A DNA stretch of 64,000 nt from Hypericum androsaemum (Eukaryota; Streptophyta; Magnoliopsida; Malpighiales; Hypericaceae): the NCBI GenBank assembly GCA_963995505.1, contig OZ023190.1:1612001-1676000 (forward strand). Direction: 5' to 3'. Below the pieces are notes generated by a model. It was not told where the DNA came from, ran no database searches, and saw nothing but the letters and a program-made list of their open reading frames with translations. Made by a program: the position numbers and the translations under genes. Position 1 is the first letter of the stretch. Each line of letters starts with the position of its first letter. Shown here piece after piece: positions 55,049 through 64,000 of this stretch.

Positions 55049-55429
55049 TCATTGCTTTGACTTGTTGAGTATCAACGAGCAGTTTTTAAAATGTATCTGC
55101 AGCGTCTCCCTCTTGTTTTCCCAACCATTTAATCGAGGTTCGAGTTGGGTTAGCGTCTGCATGTTGTTACAACCAGAATCAGAAGCTTTCATGGCCAGGT
55201 AACAGCCTCCCACCACAACCTGCTTCATCGGAAACGAGACAGTACTCGTCGGCCGGGCACAGGCTGCAGAATTCCGACAGCTGCTGCTGCTGCTTCTCTG
55301 TCTGCAGAAGGCACATCGACAGTTCTTATGGTAAGGCCTACGATCAATCTCCGTGTCGCGCATCGACAAGCTTCCATCGAAGACGTATAAGCTCCGAAGC
55401 ATTCGTTCATCAAGTGCCTTAACAGCCAT
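55049..55429 (-). CDS. Small conserved plant protein with RPYHKNC motif (copy 1)
   Basis: A single open frame of 126 residues starts MAVKALDERMLRSLYVFDGS. The conserved core is VFDGSxxxxDTEIDRRPYHKNCRCAF at about residues 16-42. After it come a Ser/Arg-rich part and a hydrophilic C-terminus. I recognise the DTE..RPYHKNCxCA block as a plant family of short proteins without known function; similar proteins continue LHK after the block and are about 80-100 residues. There is no signal peptide or membrane segment. The two Cys and one His close together (HKNCRC) could bind metal, which is inference. The ATG lies in good context and a TATATAAT stretch sits about 80 bp upstream on the minus strand (about 55505-55515). 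A second, diverged member is 7 kb away on the other strand at 62542. Confidence 0.65.
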   Translation of the reverse strand: MAVKALDERMLRSLYVFDGSLSMRDTEIDRRPYHKNCRCAFCRQRSSSSSCRNSAACARPTSTVSFPMKQVVVGGCYLAMKASDSGCNNMQTLTQLEPRLNGWENKRETLQIHFKNCSLILNKSKQ

Positions 55430-55499
55430 TTAAACACAGTGGTTCTGGATCAATGCAGTGGAACTGAGTACAAGCTTGGAAAACCCAGGAAGGAGGAGC

Positions 55500-55518
55500 T
55501 AGTTATTATATATGGAAA
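55500..55518 (-). promoter_or_regulatory. TATA box of RPYHKNC gene copy 1
   Basis: The minus strand reads CCATATATAATAACT, about 75-90 bp before the ATG at 55429. Confidence 0.45.
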
Positions 55519-55519
55519 T

Positions 55520-55946
55520 CTAAATTAAGGCTCGGAAATAAGTCCTAGAGTTGATTTTGATGGTCTTACCAAGGTATGGTCGTCTGGTATTGTCTGGTAT
55601 TTTGGACATATTTTGTTGACTAAGAGACAAAAGGGTCTTGGCTGCTACCAAACAAATTATGAGTATGACTGTTCATGAGATCCTCTTCAGTTAGGACATT
55701 CGTTGGAAAATAAAAATTAGTCAATGTAAGCACTAAGTCACAAGGTCAGGTTTTGTTAGTTCTTGCTAATGATACAGAGCTTGAATTTTTTTGAGGTCGT
55801 CTTAAAGTCAAATGTATGAACAAATTATTTTTTGAATGGGTCCAACATTACGAGAGAGATTATAGCAAGATGTTTGGACAATTTTTGTCTACGCTTGACC
55901 AAGGTGTTGGATTATTGCCCAATTGGTTGTAATTTTCATGGAGCAA
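55520..55946. other. Spacer, no gene seen
   Basis: Non-coding AT-rich sequence; a short duplicated phrase GTCTGGTATT occurs twice near 55588-55605. Confidence 0.4.
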
Positions 55947-55955
55947 TAAAATTTA

Positions 55956-56338
55956 GGAAAAAGTCTACTTTAGTACTCTGTGGTATAGTCCAAAATTGCT
56001 TTAGTATCCTGTGATAAAAAATTGACCAATCGAGTCATACTTATTCCAATCAACATCAAAAAAGTCCACGGGCAACTGTCCAGACCTGCCCGGCCAAGTT
56101 GGCCAGCTTGGCCTTGAGCTCGGGAAGAAGAAGAAGAAGAAGAGAGTGGCGCCACGTCATCAATTTTGGTGATGTGGCTGCCCAAGTTGGCCGCGTAGGG
56201 TTCGGGCAGGTCCGGGCAACTGCCCATGGACTTTTTGATGTTAATTGGAATAAGTATGACTCGATTAGTCAATTTTTTACCACATAGTTCTATAGTGATT
56301 TTGGACTATAGTATAAGGTACTAAAGTAGATTTTTTCC
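55956..56338. mobile_element. Mutator-like palindromic MITE (copy 6, family of copy 4)
   Basis: A 383-bp element with inverted halves: GGAAAAAGTCTACTTTAGTA at the left and CTAAAGTAGATTTTTTCC at the right. Shared with 32643-33546 are ACTCGATT, CATACTTATTCCAAT, the GGGCA..TGCCC block and GTGGCGCCACGTCATC. It is flanked by a perfect 9-bp duplication TAAAATTTA (55947-55955 and 56339-56347). The centre has a (GAA)n run where copy 4 has its C-rich array. Confidence 0.92.
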
Positions 56339-56347
56339 TAAAATTTA

Positions 56348-56639
56348 TTTAAAAAAAAGGTGTTGTGCACTTAAATAAACTACTTGTCTTATTTTCGGAT
56401 CCATTTTCTTCAAAAAGAATAATAACGCAACCGACCTTAAAAAAAAAAATAACGCAACCGTAAGTACACTAAGGTGTACAGTGTACAGGAGGGGAAAAGA
56501 TTCAGTTCTGTATGTACAATTTCTCTCGGGTCTATCCTGGAGCTATTTTCAGCTATTGATCAAGTTAAAAAAAAAAAGCAGATCTGATGAATAAGAAGTG
56601 GGCATTATTGTCTTTTAACTCTCTCTCGTACTCTTTTAA
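56348..56639. other. Spacer
   Basis: AT-rich, with A-runs; no gene. Confidence 0.4.
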
Positions 56640-57530
56640 ACCTAAAAAAAACTCTCTCCCAATCCAAACCTGACAGAACCCCCTCTTCCTTCTCCCACCT
56701 CGACCTCTCCCACAACAACTTCTCCAGCAGCCTCTCCGACCTCCTCTTCCGCCGCTACCCCAACCTCTCCTTCCTCAGCCTGTCCACCAATGCCCTCACC
56801 GGCGCCGCCTTCCCCGCCAACTTCTCCGCCTGCACCCGCTCCCTGGGAGACCCTCGACCTGTCCGAAAACCAGCTCCACATGCCCATCCCCGGCTCCCTG
56901 CTTGCCTCTCACGAAGCGCCTGTCCTTCTTGCCTCCGCCGATCCGGCCGTTCCTCCGGCGTCGTCGGGATCGCCCGATCGCCAATTCCAGCGTCCCCTCT
57001 ACGATCTCCTCTCCTCCGATCCGGCCACCGGATTTCAGATCTCGTCGCCGATCTTTGACTGCCTCGTGCCTCTTGGTGGATCCAAACGGCAGTGCTTGAG
57101 CCGCCAGGAGGATTATGTCCTTCTTGCCTCCGGCGATCCTCCGACGTCGTCGGGATCCCGACCTTTACCTCGTCGACGACATTGAAGATGGAGACGAGGC
57201 TGTTTGCAGGATTTCAGGGCTACGACGGTGGCGGCGTGCCGTTTGCCTCCCGCCTCGACTCCCTCAACCACCACGTTGCCTCCCCTATCTCTCCTCCAAC
57301 CTCACTCGCTCTGCGATCGTCGACGCGGCCAAGACCTTCACGATTTTGTTGGGGAAAGATTCTGTTTGGTTGGGGGTAGAGGTCGTCGTGGCTAAAGGTC
57401 TTGTCTTTGCCGTTTAATGGGTTTGGTGGGGTGTTACCTAGTTAAATCTGGGGGATGTAGAAGCTGGAAGTGCTTGATCTGGAAGGGAATTCACTGTCTG
57501 GCTCGTTGCCTTAAGAAGAAGAAGAAGAAG
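56640..57530 (+). pseudogene. Scrambled pieces of LRR receptor kinase genes
   Basis: The GC-rich first part reads FSHLDLSHNNFSSSLSDLLF, then YPNLSFLSLSTNALTGAAF and, after a frame change near 56845, ETLDLSENQLHMPIPGSLL: three consecutive leucine-rich repeats. The end reads KLEVLDLEGNSLSGSLP (about 57460-57510), a repeat that recalls RPK2-type receptor kinases, and then runs into (GAA)n. Between them are GC-rich sequence with a duplicated phrase (TCCTTCTTGCCTCCG at about 56920 and 57118) and a stretch reading LSSNLTRSAIVDAAKTFTIL of unknown origin. Frames change several times and no kinase follows. Pieces from at least two parent genes appear joined, as in a capture or repair patchwork. Confidence 0.6.
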
Positions 57531-57639
57531 AAGAAGTAAAGATGGAGAGACAGAGAGAGTGGAAGTCTTTTTGTTTTGTCATTTTTTATTTTTTTTCCTT
57601 CGGGATAGAAAATTCACAGTGTCCTTTTTATTAAGAAAA

Positions 57640-58110
57640 TAGTTCATGATGTTATAATTTAATGGTTCATGATGTTATGGCATAATCAAAATGGTTCCTA
57701 ATGTTATGATTAAATGGTTCGTTATGTTATGATTAAATGGTTTGTGATGTTATCATTAAATGGTATGATCGGGTATATTAAATAGTTTGTTCGGTTAAAT
57801 TAAATGGTACACCCAAATTTATTAAATAGTATGTATGATTAAATTAAACGGTATGTTCGGCAATATCAAATGATATGTCCGATTATATCAAATAATATTC
57901 TCACTTATATCGAATAGTATGTCCGGTTATTTAAAATATTTATAATAGAAAAGTTAAATAATTAATTAAATTATATATCTAATTGTATGACCGATTATAT
58001 CAAATGATATATCCGATTATATTAAATGATATTTTTGATTATATTAAATAGTACACCAGATTATATAAAATTATATGTTCGATTTACTATAATAATTCTT
58101 TTATTTATTA
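57640..58110 (+). repeat. AT-rich degenerate minisatellite (AAATGGTTCATGATGTTATG type)
   Basis: Units of about 20-25 bp: TTAAATGGTTC(G/A)T(T/G)ATGTTATGA, changing to TTAAAT(A/G)GTATGT(C/T)CGGTTATA towards the right. At least 15 units. The motif is the reverse complement of the CATCATAACT..AACCATT unit at 61430-61740. Confidence 0.7.
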
Positions 58111-58988
58111 CCGATTATCTATTAAAAATGAAGTCAAAGCAAAAAGAGTTAAAGTGACCCGTAATCTTTTTCCAAGAAATCTACGCGCATTTCTCTTTTA
58201 AAAAATATTTCCCTTTTTTTTCTATTCTACTCTTATCGAGACTGTACTGGATAAATCATTCTAAGATAAAATCTGGTCCCGTACAAGAGGATTAGCCTTT
58301 TCTGAATCAATTTATTTAGCTGGAGATCACATTGTACCGAATCAAGTTAGTCATAAAGTAGATTGAAGGATCTTTCAAATTTGTCCTCTTTCGGTTAGAA
58401 TCGATGTGAGAGAGAAATGAAGCATGTTTAATTACAATGGAATAAATTGCTTATTTTTACGGTTATATTTTCATCATTGAAGTTTTGGTATTTGTTCAAT
58501 TGCGATTTGCAACGTTTCTCTTTGATGTTTGGTTAAAAAAGTGGCAACGGTTGAGTCTGATTTTCATGGTTGAGTAATGACTGGCTCATAAAATATTAAT
58601 AATAATATACATGATTGCTCGGTTCTCCTACAAATTGATATTTTATATGTGATTTTCTTGATAATATTTTTTACATTCGTAAGATTTGAATCCAAATTAT
58701 AAATCTAAATTTTTTTATCATTTGTCCTAACTCGTTACAATTTAATTCCGGGGTTTAGTAATATTAATTCATTTCTAAAATGAATATCCAAATGAAACTG
58801 CCACCCGCCATCGGCAGATCCCGGAAGCCCTAAGGCGAAAGAAAAGTTTTAGGGGTTTAGGACTTTTTTAAGAGAGGCGCAAGAGGAGGAGCAGATTTTT
58901 CACCGAATTTATGTACCAAAAGAGAGTTTTGCAAATATTTTACCTAATTCAAAATAATTCAAAATTAAATTAGTCAATAAATTAGTGT
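58111..58988. other. AT-rich spacer, no gene seen
   Basis: No family-like reading frame and no element ends found. A GC-richer patch (58800-58895) has no recognisable content. Confidence 0.4.
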
Positions 58989-59110
58989 ATATATAACAGA
59001 ACACGTAGTTTTCATCAAAAACTAAATTATTTAAATCTTTTTAATATTTGTTTCTAAGCTACTATTTTTTTATAAGTTAAGTTATTTTATTATTACTGTA
59101 ACTAATATAT
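58989..59110 (+). repeat. Direct repeat, left copy, flanking a copia fragment
   Basis: ATATATAACAGAACACGTAG to GTAACTAATATAT, 122 bp. It matches 59729-59846 with a few substitutions and a 4-5-bp indel. Host-like AT-rich sequence. Confidence 0.88.
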
Positions 59111-59728
59111 TTTTGACTTGGAGTCGACCGCCTTCTTCCCAGGTGGTAGTTCCATAATGTCCCAAGTTCCATTGCTTTCGAGTGCTTTCACCTCTTTGTG
59201 TATCGCCTCGACCCACTACGGACACTTGGCAGCTTCATGATAGTAATAAGGCTCACGCATAGACACAAGCTTGGTTAAATAAGCTCGATGAGCATCAGTA
59301 AACTTTGCATAACTAATGAAATATGCAAGAGGATAAGTTACAGAGTTACCAGTTGAAGGGGCAGCCGGCGGGACGACAAGCGAGGGGGCGAGGTCGATAT
59401 CATAGTCATGTAGATGGACTGGTGCGATCTTGATCCTTTCACTGCGACGAAGAGGCGGGACTGGAACTGGTAAATCTGAGGTCTGGCTAGGTGATGTATC
59501 GAGGGAAGATTCTACGGGTTGACTTGGTAAATTTTGCTCATCTAAATCACATATTTCGACCCTACTAATCGGCTCCTCGGTATGGGCTGCTTCTGGCAAA
59601 ATAGTGATGTGAACATTGGGAACGGCATCAGGGGACGTCCGATAGGGAAAAGTGTCTTCGACAAATGTGACGTCCCTCGTCACGAGAAACATATTCGACT
59701 GAGCATCATACAACTTGTACCCTTTTTG
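59111..59728 (-). pseudogene. Ty1-copia polyprotein fragment (integrase C-end to start of reverse transcriptase)
   Basis: The minus strand reads KGYKLYDAQSNMFLVTRDVT (59727 downwards), a Pro/Ser-rich linker with LRRSERIKIAPVHLHDYD, and VTYPLAYFISYAKFTDAHRA. After one stop (at 59216) it continues WVEAIHKEVKALESNGTWDI and ELPPGKKAVDSK, the usual start of the copia reverse transcriptase. Only about 200 codons are present and both ends are cut; there are no LTRs. The piece sits exactly between two copies of a 120-bp direct repeat. Confidence 0.85.
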
Positions 59729-59846
59729 ATATATAACAGAACACGTAGTTTTCACCAAAAATAAAATTATTTAAATCTTGCGAATATTTGTTACTAAGCT
59801 ACTATTTTGTTTATAAGTTATTTTATTATTACTGTAACTAATATAT
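59729..59846 (+). repeat. Direct repeat, right copy, flanking a copia fragment
   Basis: 118 bp matching 58989-59110: ATATATAACAGAACACGTAG to GTAACTAATATAT. Confidence 0.88.
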
Positions 59847-61429
59847 ACAAAGTACTTAAATATGCTACCCACCTAAGTTTGTTCTATCCAATCCCTAATG
59901 GGACAATTCCTGTATATAGCGAATTGCTGCCACAAATCTCATTAAAAACTCTACAACGGTAAAAATTAAAGAGAAAAAATGCTATAGGAAAAAGAGATGT
60001 TGTGAGTACTGTCATACATTGTGAAATGTGAATAAGCTGCTACTGATCTTATTCTAATAACTTGCCTTTATACAAATTCCTAGAGTATGCTAGGGTTAGG
60101 GTTAACAATACCCGAATATACACTTACCTAAAAGGATATACATGATTTCCTAATTAGGTGTAACAAGAAAAGAAACTTAGATGTTTACATGAGTAACGAT
60201 ATCATCGGAGGAAAACAAGGAGTATCCGCAACACATTGTGTTGTTGACAAGAAAATTCCTTTTAAATTTTGGTGTCTTACGAACTTCGTCTTAGAATTCT
60301 AAGCAATAAAAACAAGCACTCGTGTACATACTTCGTAACGAATTTAACAAACCTTTTCCTAGATTTCTGATTTGACAAATTTTGTATTTTCCCTGTATGA
60401 GTTAGTTGCATAACAACTTTTTGATGCAATTTCTTAGTTTCCTAAATTAATCAAACCGGACTAACAAATACTTATATCAAGTTACAAAAAAGAGTTATTC
60501 TATTTTAACCAGAATAACTCGAGTTAAGTTTTTGAGAATATAACAATATTAAATAATTGTTGTGAGAGTATTTTCCATTTCAAAAGTACTACGTGGTTCA
60601 AACCTATATAGCATTCAAATTTTTTCCTACACTGATAGCTCCATTGTTTTCCGATTTTGAGTTGCTTACATTTTGTCTTTTTAGTTCTAAGTTACCCAAG
60701 TAAATCTTAAAAATGTATGTTTAATTATGAAGAATCATCACAATCGATGAAATTAGTTCGTTAAAGACAATGTAGCGCTACACAATTCAGATATTTTTGT
60801 TCTCTCCCACCAGATTTCCCAACACATATAATCCGATATCTATGATATCCAACTTGGAAGCATGAATATATTTTCTCTCAATTTTTTACCTTTTTTCCTG
60901 CCACATAAACATTTAGTCCTGGACACGTGGGAACTCCTGTGAATTCCTAGCTATTGAATGTAAATGAATATTGGTAAAAGAAAATTTATATTTTCAGCAA
61001 AAGAAAATTTCTCTGAGGGAAATGCTTTATCGAAACCAACTTGTCTACACATCAGTGACCAGTTACCGTCAAAATGGGTGGATTTTGACGATAAAAGTTA
61101 GTTAGGAAATAACTTTAATTTGTAGAATATTGTCCAATTCACATGTATCGTAAAGAACATGGAAAAATTTTCGGCCTTCCAACAAATATGACTTCATAAA
61201 TCCAATAATTATGATTTAAAAAAGTGACAATTTATTCTAGGTCTTACATAATTTATTTTCTTCCTTCCATATTTTATTAAACGATAGATATAAAATGATT
61301 ACCATGAAATTACTCCCGCAAAAACTCCCCAATCTGTCCTCCAATTTCTGAGGCGTAGTTTCTATCTTTGTCTTCCTGTTCTCGTTTATTTGGGACCGGA
61401 TTCAGTACTGGAACTCCGTTTTGGGCGAA
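59847..61429. other. AT-rich spacer, no gene seen
   Basis: No coding sequence or element ends recognised. A TAGGGTTAGGGTTA phrase (60091-60104) is too short to be a telomere repeat array. Confidence 0.4.
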
Positions 61430-61740
61430 CCATTTCATCATAACTGGGTGAACCATTTCATCATAACTAGGCGAACTATTCTATCATAACTGCATGAACT
61501 AGCGCGTGTTCCGAGACGGTCCATTCGGCGAACTTCGGACGAACCATTCCATCACAACTGGACGAACCATTGTATCATAACTGAGTGAACTATTACATCA
61601 TAACTAACCGAACCAGTGCGTGTTCTGAAAAAACTGGGACTGCTTCGGGTGACCCATTGCATCATAATTGGGTGACCCATTGTATTATAACGGAGCGAAC
61701 CATTATATCATAACTAAGCGAATCAGTGCGTGTTTGAGGA
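61430..61740 (+). repeat. Minisatellite of (G)AACCATTNCATCATAACTGGGC units
   Basis: About a dozen units of 20-22 bp such as TGAACCATTTCATCATAACT, arranged in three higher-order blocks of about 100 bp. Each block ends in (C/T)GAACCAGTGCGTGTT or GCGCGTGTTCCGAG. Non-coding. Confidence 0.8.
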
Positions 61741-61884
61741 CAGTTTTGGACGAAAATACACGTCCAGGACCAAATTCGGTGCTCGTTTATTTCGATGGAA
61801 CTCCAAAGACAAAACTAGGTAGGAAGAAAAACAAAAGGCTCTAGTACAAACGACGACAGTTAAGTTAACTTTTTGGTTATCTTG

Positions 61885-62200
61885 CAATTTCTGATGCAGC
61901 GTTTACATCAGACAGTTGTGGATTCGATTTGTTTTTGGAGAAACTATTTTCTCCTCAGCTCTTGCATACGGGTGAACCAAAAATTGAAGATACCGAAGAC
62001 ACCGATGAAAATCTTACAATCGAAAATAGCACTTGGATCGGTCCGTTCGTACCAAATTGTCTAAAATCTACTTTTGAAAAGATTTTAATGAGTTTTGTTA
62101 AATTCGAGATGATTAAATACAAAATATATTGCTACAGAACAAGCAGTCTCGTTTACGTCCTTCATAACGAATTTGCCGTATATTTCCATGATCAGTAACG
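61885..62200 (+). other. Open exon-like stretch of unknown identity
   Basis: After a possible acceptor (CAATTTCTGATGCAG, ending near 61899) a frame stays open for about 100 codons: FTSDSCGFDLFLEKLFSPQL, then KIEDTEDTDENLTIENSTWI, ending VYFHDQ and TAA near 62198. There is no start codon at the left, and I recognise no family. It may be a gene remnant or chance. Confidence 0.3.
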
Positions 62201-62365
62201 ACAAAGTATAGGATTAAAATTTGCTCCGACAAATTACTTGTAAGATCCCCATACGAATTTCTCGGTTTTCACGTTAGTACTAAATACATAAAACTAATGT
62301 TTTTCCAACGCATGGACGTCAGTTAACGTTACATTTACTGCACCTAGATTATACCTCAGACCTCC

Positions 62366-62376
62366 TCCTATATAAA
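62366..62376 (+). promoter_or_regulatory. TATA box of RPYHKNC gene copy 2
   Basis: CCTATATAAACC lies about 170 bp before the ATG at 62542 and gives a leader of about 140 bases. Confidence 0.55.
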
Positions 62377-62541
62377 CCATGTTTGCAGAAACACACGGCC
62401 TCATGCTATTAATCATCTCGGGTCCGGGTCTTCTGGGTGTTACAAATAGGTAGGAGAACCACCAATATTTGTATCTCAACTCAGCTCAAAACTTGATTGG
62501 TTTTTACAGTGAATATCCGAATATCGGATAATACTGTAAAA

Positions 62542-62775
62542 ATGTCATCCCTAGGAGCCAAATTTCTTCTCAATGGTGTCTTTGATGGGAGCATAACAAC
62601 GCATGACACAGAGAAAAAGAAAAGGCCATACCATAAGAACTGCAAATGTGCACTACACAAGTCCAAGAACACACCTCGCTCTAGTGCTAATTGTCCTCAT
62701 TCTCTACAAATTACGGGAATTTCTTCTCCAACGTCTCGTGGTTCAACTCGACTCGAATTTGATCAAATCGCTTGA
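62542..62775 (+). CDS. Small conserved plant protein with RPYHKNC motif (copy 2)
   Basis: 77 residues from the ATG at 62542: MSSLGAKFLLNGVFDGSI, then THDTEKKKRPYHKNCKCALH and a Ser/Asn/Pro-rich tail ending LEFDQIA. The core VFDGSxxxxDTExxxRPYHKNCxCA aligns with residues 16-41 of the 55049-55429 protein without gaps. Copy 2 keeps the CALHK ending that I associate with the family, while copy 1 reads CAFCR. Function unknown; no signal peptide or membrane segment. A TATA box upstream and open frame suggest it is expressed. The tails of the two proteins are not alignable, so selection seems to act on the core only (inference). Confidence 0.65.
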   Translation: MSSLGAKFLLNGVFDGSITTHDTEKKKRPYHKNCKCALHKSKNTPRSSANCPHSLQITGISSPTSRGSTRLEFDQIA

Positions 62776-62779
62776 AATG

Positions 62780-63390
62780 AAATACCCTCGAGCCACATAT
62801 TCCTTTGATAACCGGCGTCGCCCTGAGCTCCAACTGCAGCTAATTCTAATTTTTTTATAATGCCGAGCCGTGAAAAGTAATGAGCTAATTGATTTAATTA
62901 TTGAGAAAAAATATTTATCGTATTCCATTTGAAAATCAAAAGCAAATTTTTGGAAGTTTGCTTAACAATTAACAGAATTCATCCTAAGATTGTTGTGTAC
63001 GCTGGCCTTTACAAAATTATAATGGTGGATAAAAATTAGGCTTTGACGAAGTTAAATGGAATGCTCTATTCTTGGTTTATGGTCAAATTGGAAAATTAGT
63101 TGAATTTAGCTGGACATGCATGGTTTATATTGTATGGTGAATTACGAGAATTGTTCTACGTGGTAAGAAATTTAAATTCGCTTAAAAAATTCTTATGTTC
63201 AAGTCTCATGAATGTACAAAATATAATTGAAAGAGTCAATTCCTAAAAATAGGGCTTGAAAACAGACTATGAATATTATTAAAAAAAGGTATGGTGAATT
63301 GTACAACAAAAAGTTACCAGCAACGGGTCAAAATAGCTGGTCATAACAAAAATTCCAAGCTGAATATAGAAAATGCCCAACGGTAGGCGT
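62780..63390. other. Spacer and promoter region of the polygalacturonase gene
   Basis: AT-rich sequence without a gene. Confidence 0.4.
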
Positions 63391-63392
63391 AT

Positions 63393-63400
63393 TATAAAAA
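63393..63400 (+). promoter_or_regulatory. TATA box of the polygalacturonase gene
   Basis: TATAAAAA lies about 160 bp before the ATG at 63556; a purine-rich leader follows. Confidence 0.65.
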
Positions 63401-63555
63401 GGAAGCTGAGGATTTCACAAAACTCAAAAAGTCTGTGTGACCCAGGAAGATTAATACATATTTTTCTAAAACAAAGAGAGAATAAAAATAGTAGAGGAGA
63501 TTAAAACCAAAGGGGAAAAGTTGAAACAAAAGTTATTGCAAGGAGCAATACAAGG

Positions 63556-63684
63556 ATGGGTTGTGTCTCGATGATGTCAGTGTTGATTTCGTTGTTGTTG
63601 GCATCTGTCGCAACAGCCCAAACTACTATCTTTGACGTGACAAAATATGGTGCCAAAGCTGATGGAATTTCAGACATGAGCCAG
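63556..63684 (+). CDS. Polygalacturonase (GH28), first exon; gene continues beyond the window
   Basis: 43 codons end at a clean donor (GAGCCAG/GTACAC at 63684/63685). Residues 1-22 form a signal peptide (MGCVSMMSVLISLLLASVAT-AQ), and the mature start reads TTIFDVTKYGAKADGISDMS, the classic N-terminal strand of plant polygalacturonases. These secreted enzymes cut pectin in the cell wall; the catalytic Asp residues lie in later exons outside the window. The first intron is at least 316 bp and runs past the right edge. Start choice: only ATG in frame with a signal peptide, 160 bp after a TATA box. Confidence 0.82.
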
Positions 63685-64000
63685 GTACACTAAATGTCCC
63701 GGTCAATACATGCACGTGGTTCGATTTTGTTACGAATTAGAATGCAATTATGAAGAAGAAAGAAAAAGAAAGATCAAAAGAAAACGTTAATCCCATTCGC
63801 GATACAACTACAATAGTATCTCTCGGTTATTTATGACACAACGTTAGTTCGGTCAAAAAATCCTAACATAACTCATATTTCAATCAAGGCACAAACAAAA
63901 CATTCATTGTCATGTCATATTTAGGAGCGACTCTCATAATGTACAATCCATTGCCGATATTTTGGGCTAGTGTACAGTCTATCGTGTTCCATTACACAAC
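63685..64000 (+). other. First intron of the polygalacturonase gene (partial)
   Basis: Starts GTACAC and is AT-rich; no acceptor followed by a polygalacturonase exon was found before the window ends. Confidence 0.55.

Noticed and set aside
60091..60104. Telomere-type repeat
   Set aside because: Only about two TAGGGTT units; chance or leader-type sequence.

Overview
The window is nuclear DNA from a flowering plant, very probably a dicot. It has intron-split genes with GT-AG borders, AT-rich spacers, plant-specific gene families (a PB1/Raf-like kinase, G-type lectin receptor kinases, a polygalacturonase) and a dense set of plant transposons. I cannot name the species. I see no bacterial, viral or CRISPR features.

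Layout. 1-905 holds a decayed LINE ORF1 (DUF4283 type). 1021-2492 is a Mutator-like terminal-inverted-repeat (TIR) element with a perfect 9-bp target duplication. 3738-9346 is a nine-exon gene for a PB1-domain Raf-like kinase; every splice junction keeps frame, but an in-frame TAA lies seven bases before the end of exon 1, between the PB1 and kinase halves. 10949-11364 is a small stress-induced-type gene with a frameshift. From about 11.4 to 50.8 kb runs a tandem array of intronless G-type lectin (RLK1/LECRK-type) receptor kinase genes, mostly on the minus strand. Three are intact: 13153-15525, 28700-31072 and 34445-36808. The others are broken: an inverted-body gene (20067-22497), a frameshifted and catalytically dead copy (24002-26371), an end-truncated copy (48502-50789) and three orphan pieces (11460, 38.7 kb, 39.7-40.4 kb). 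Spacers between copies are themselves duplicated, so later insertions can be dated against empty sites in sister spacers. The right part holds a BCCIP-like pseudogene (52.5-53.7 kb), two distant members of a small conserved protein family carrying RPYHKNC (55.4 and 62.5 kb), scrambled LRR-receptor fragments (56.6-57.5 kb), a copia fragment between direct repeats (59 kb) and the first exon of a polygalacturonase running off the right edge.

Mobile DNA. Five non-autonomous Mutator-like TIR elements have perfect 9-bp target duplications that I could read directly (1021, 17029, 31673, 32643/33657 nested, 55956: six counting both nested copies). Two lie nested inside the one at 31673. There are also hAT-like foldback elements sharing a GGTCCGACC-rich core, a gag-protease-only copia element with two LTRs (41761-44400), a SINE inserted just upstream of a receptor-kinase start, and a short LINE tail with a 13-bp target duplication.

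How it fits together. The lectin receptor kinases would sit in the plasma membrane, binding a ligand outside through bulb-lectin and PAN domains and signalling inside through a non-RD kinase. The array shows birth and death by unequal exchange, deletion, inversion and transposon insertion. I found no clearly new multi-gene system. The most unusual items are the in-body inversion of a receptor kinase, the stop codon splitting the Raf-like kinase, and the nested palindromic TIR elements.
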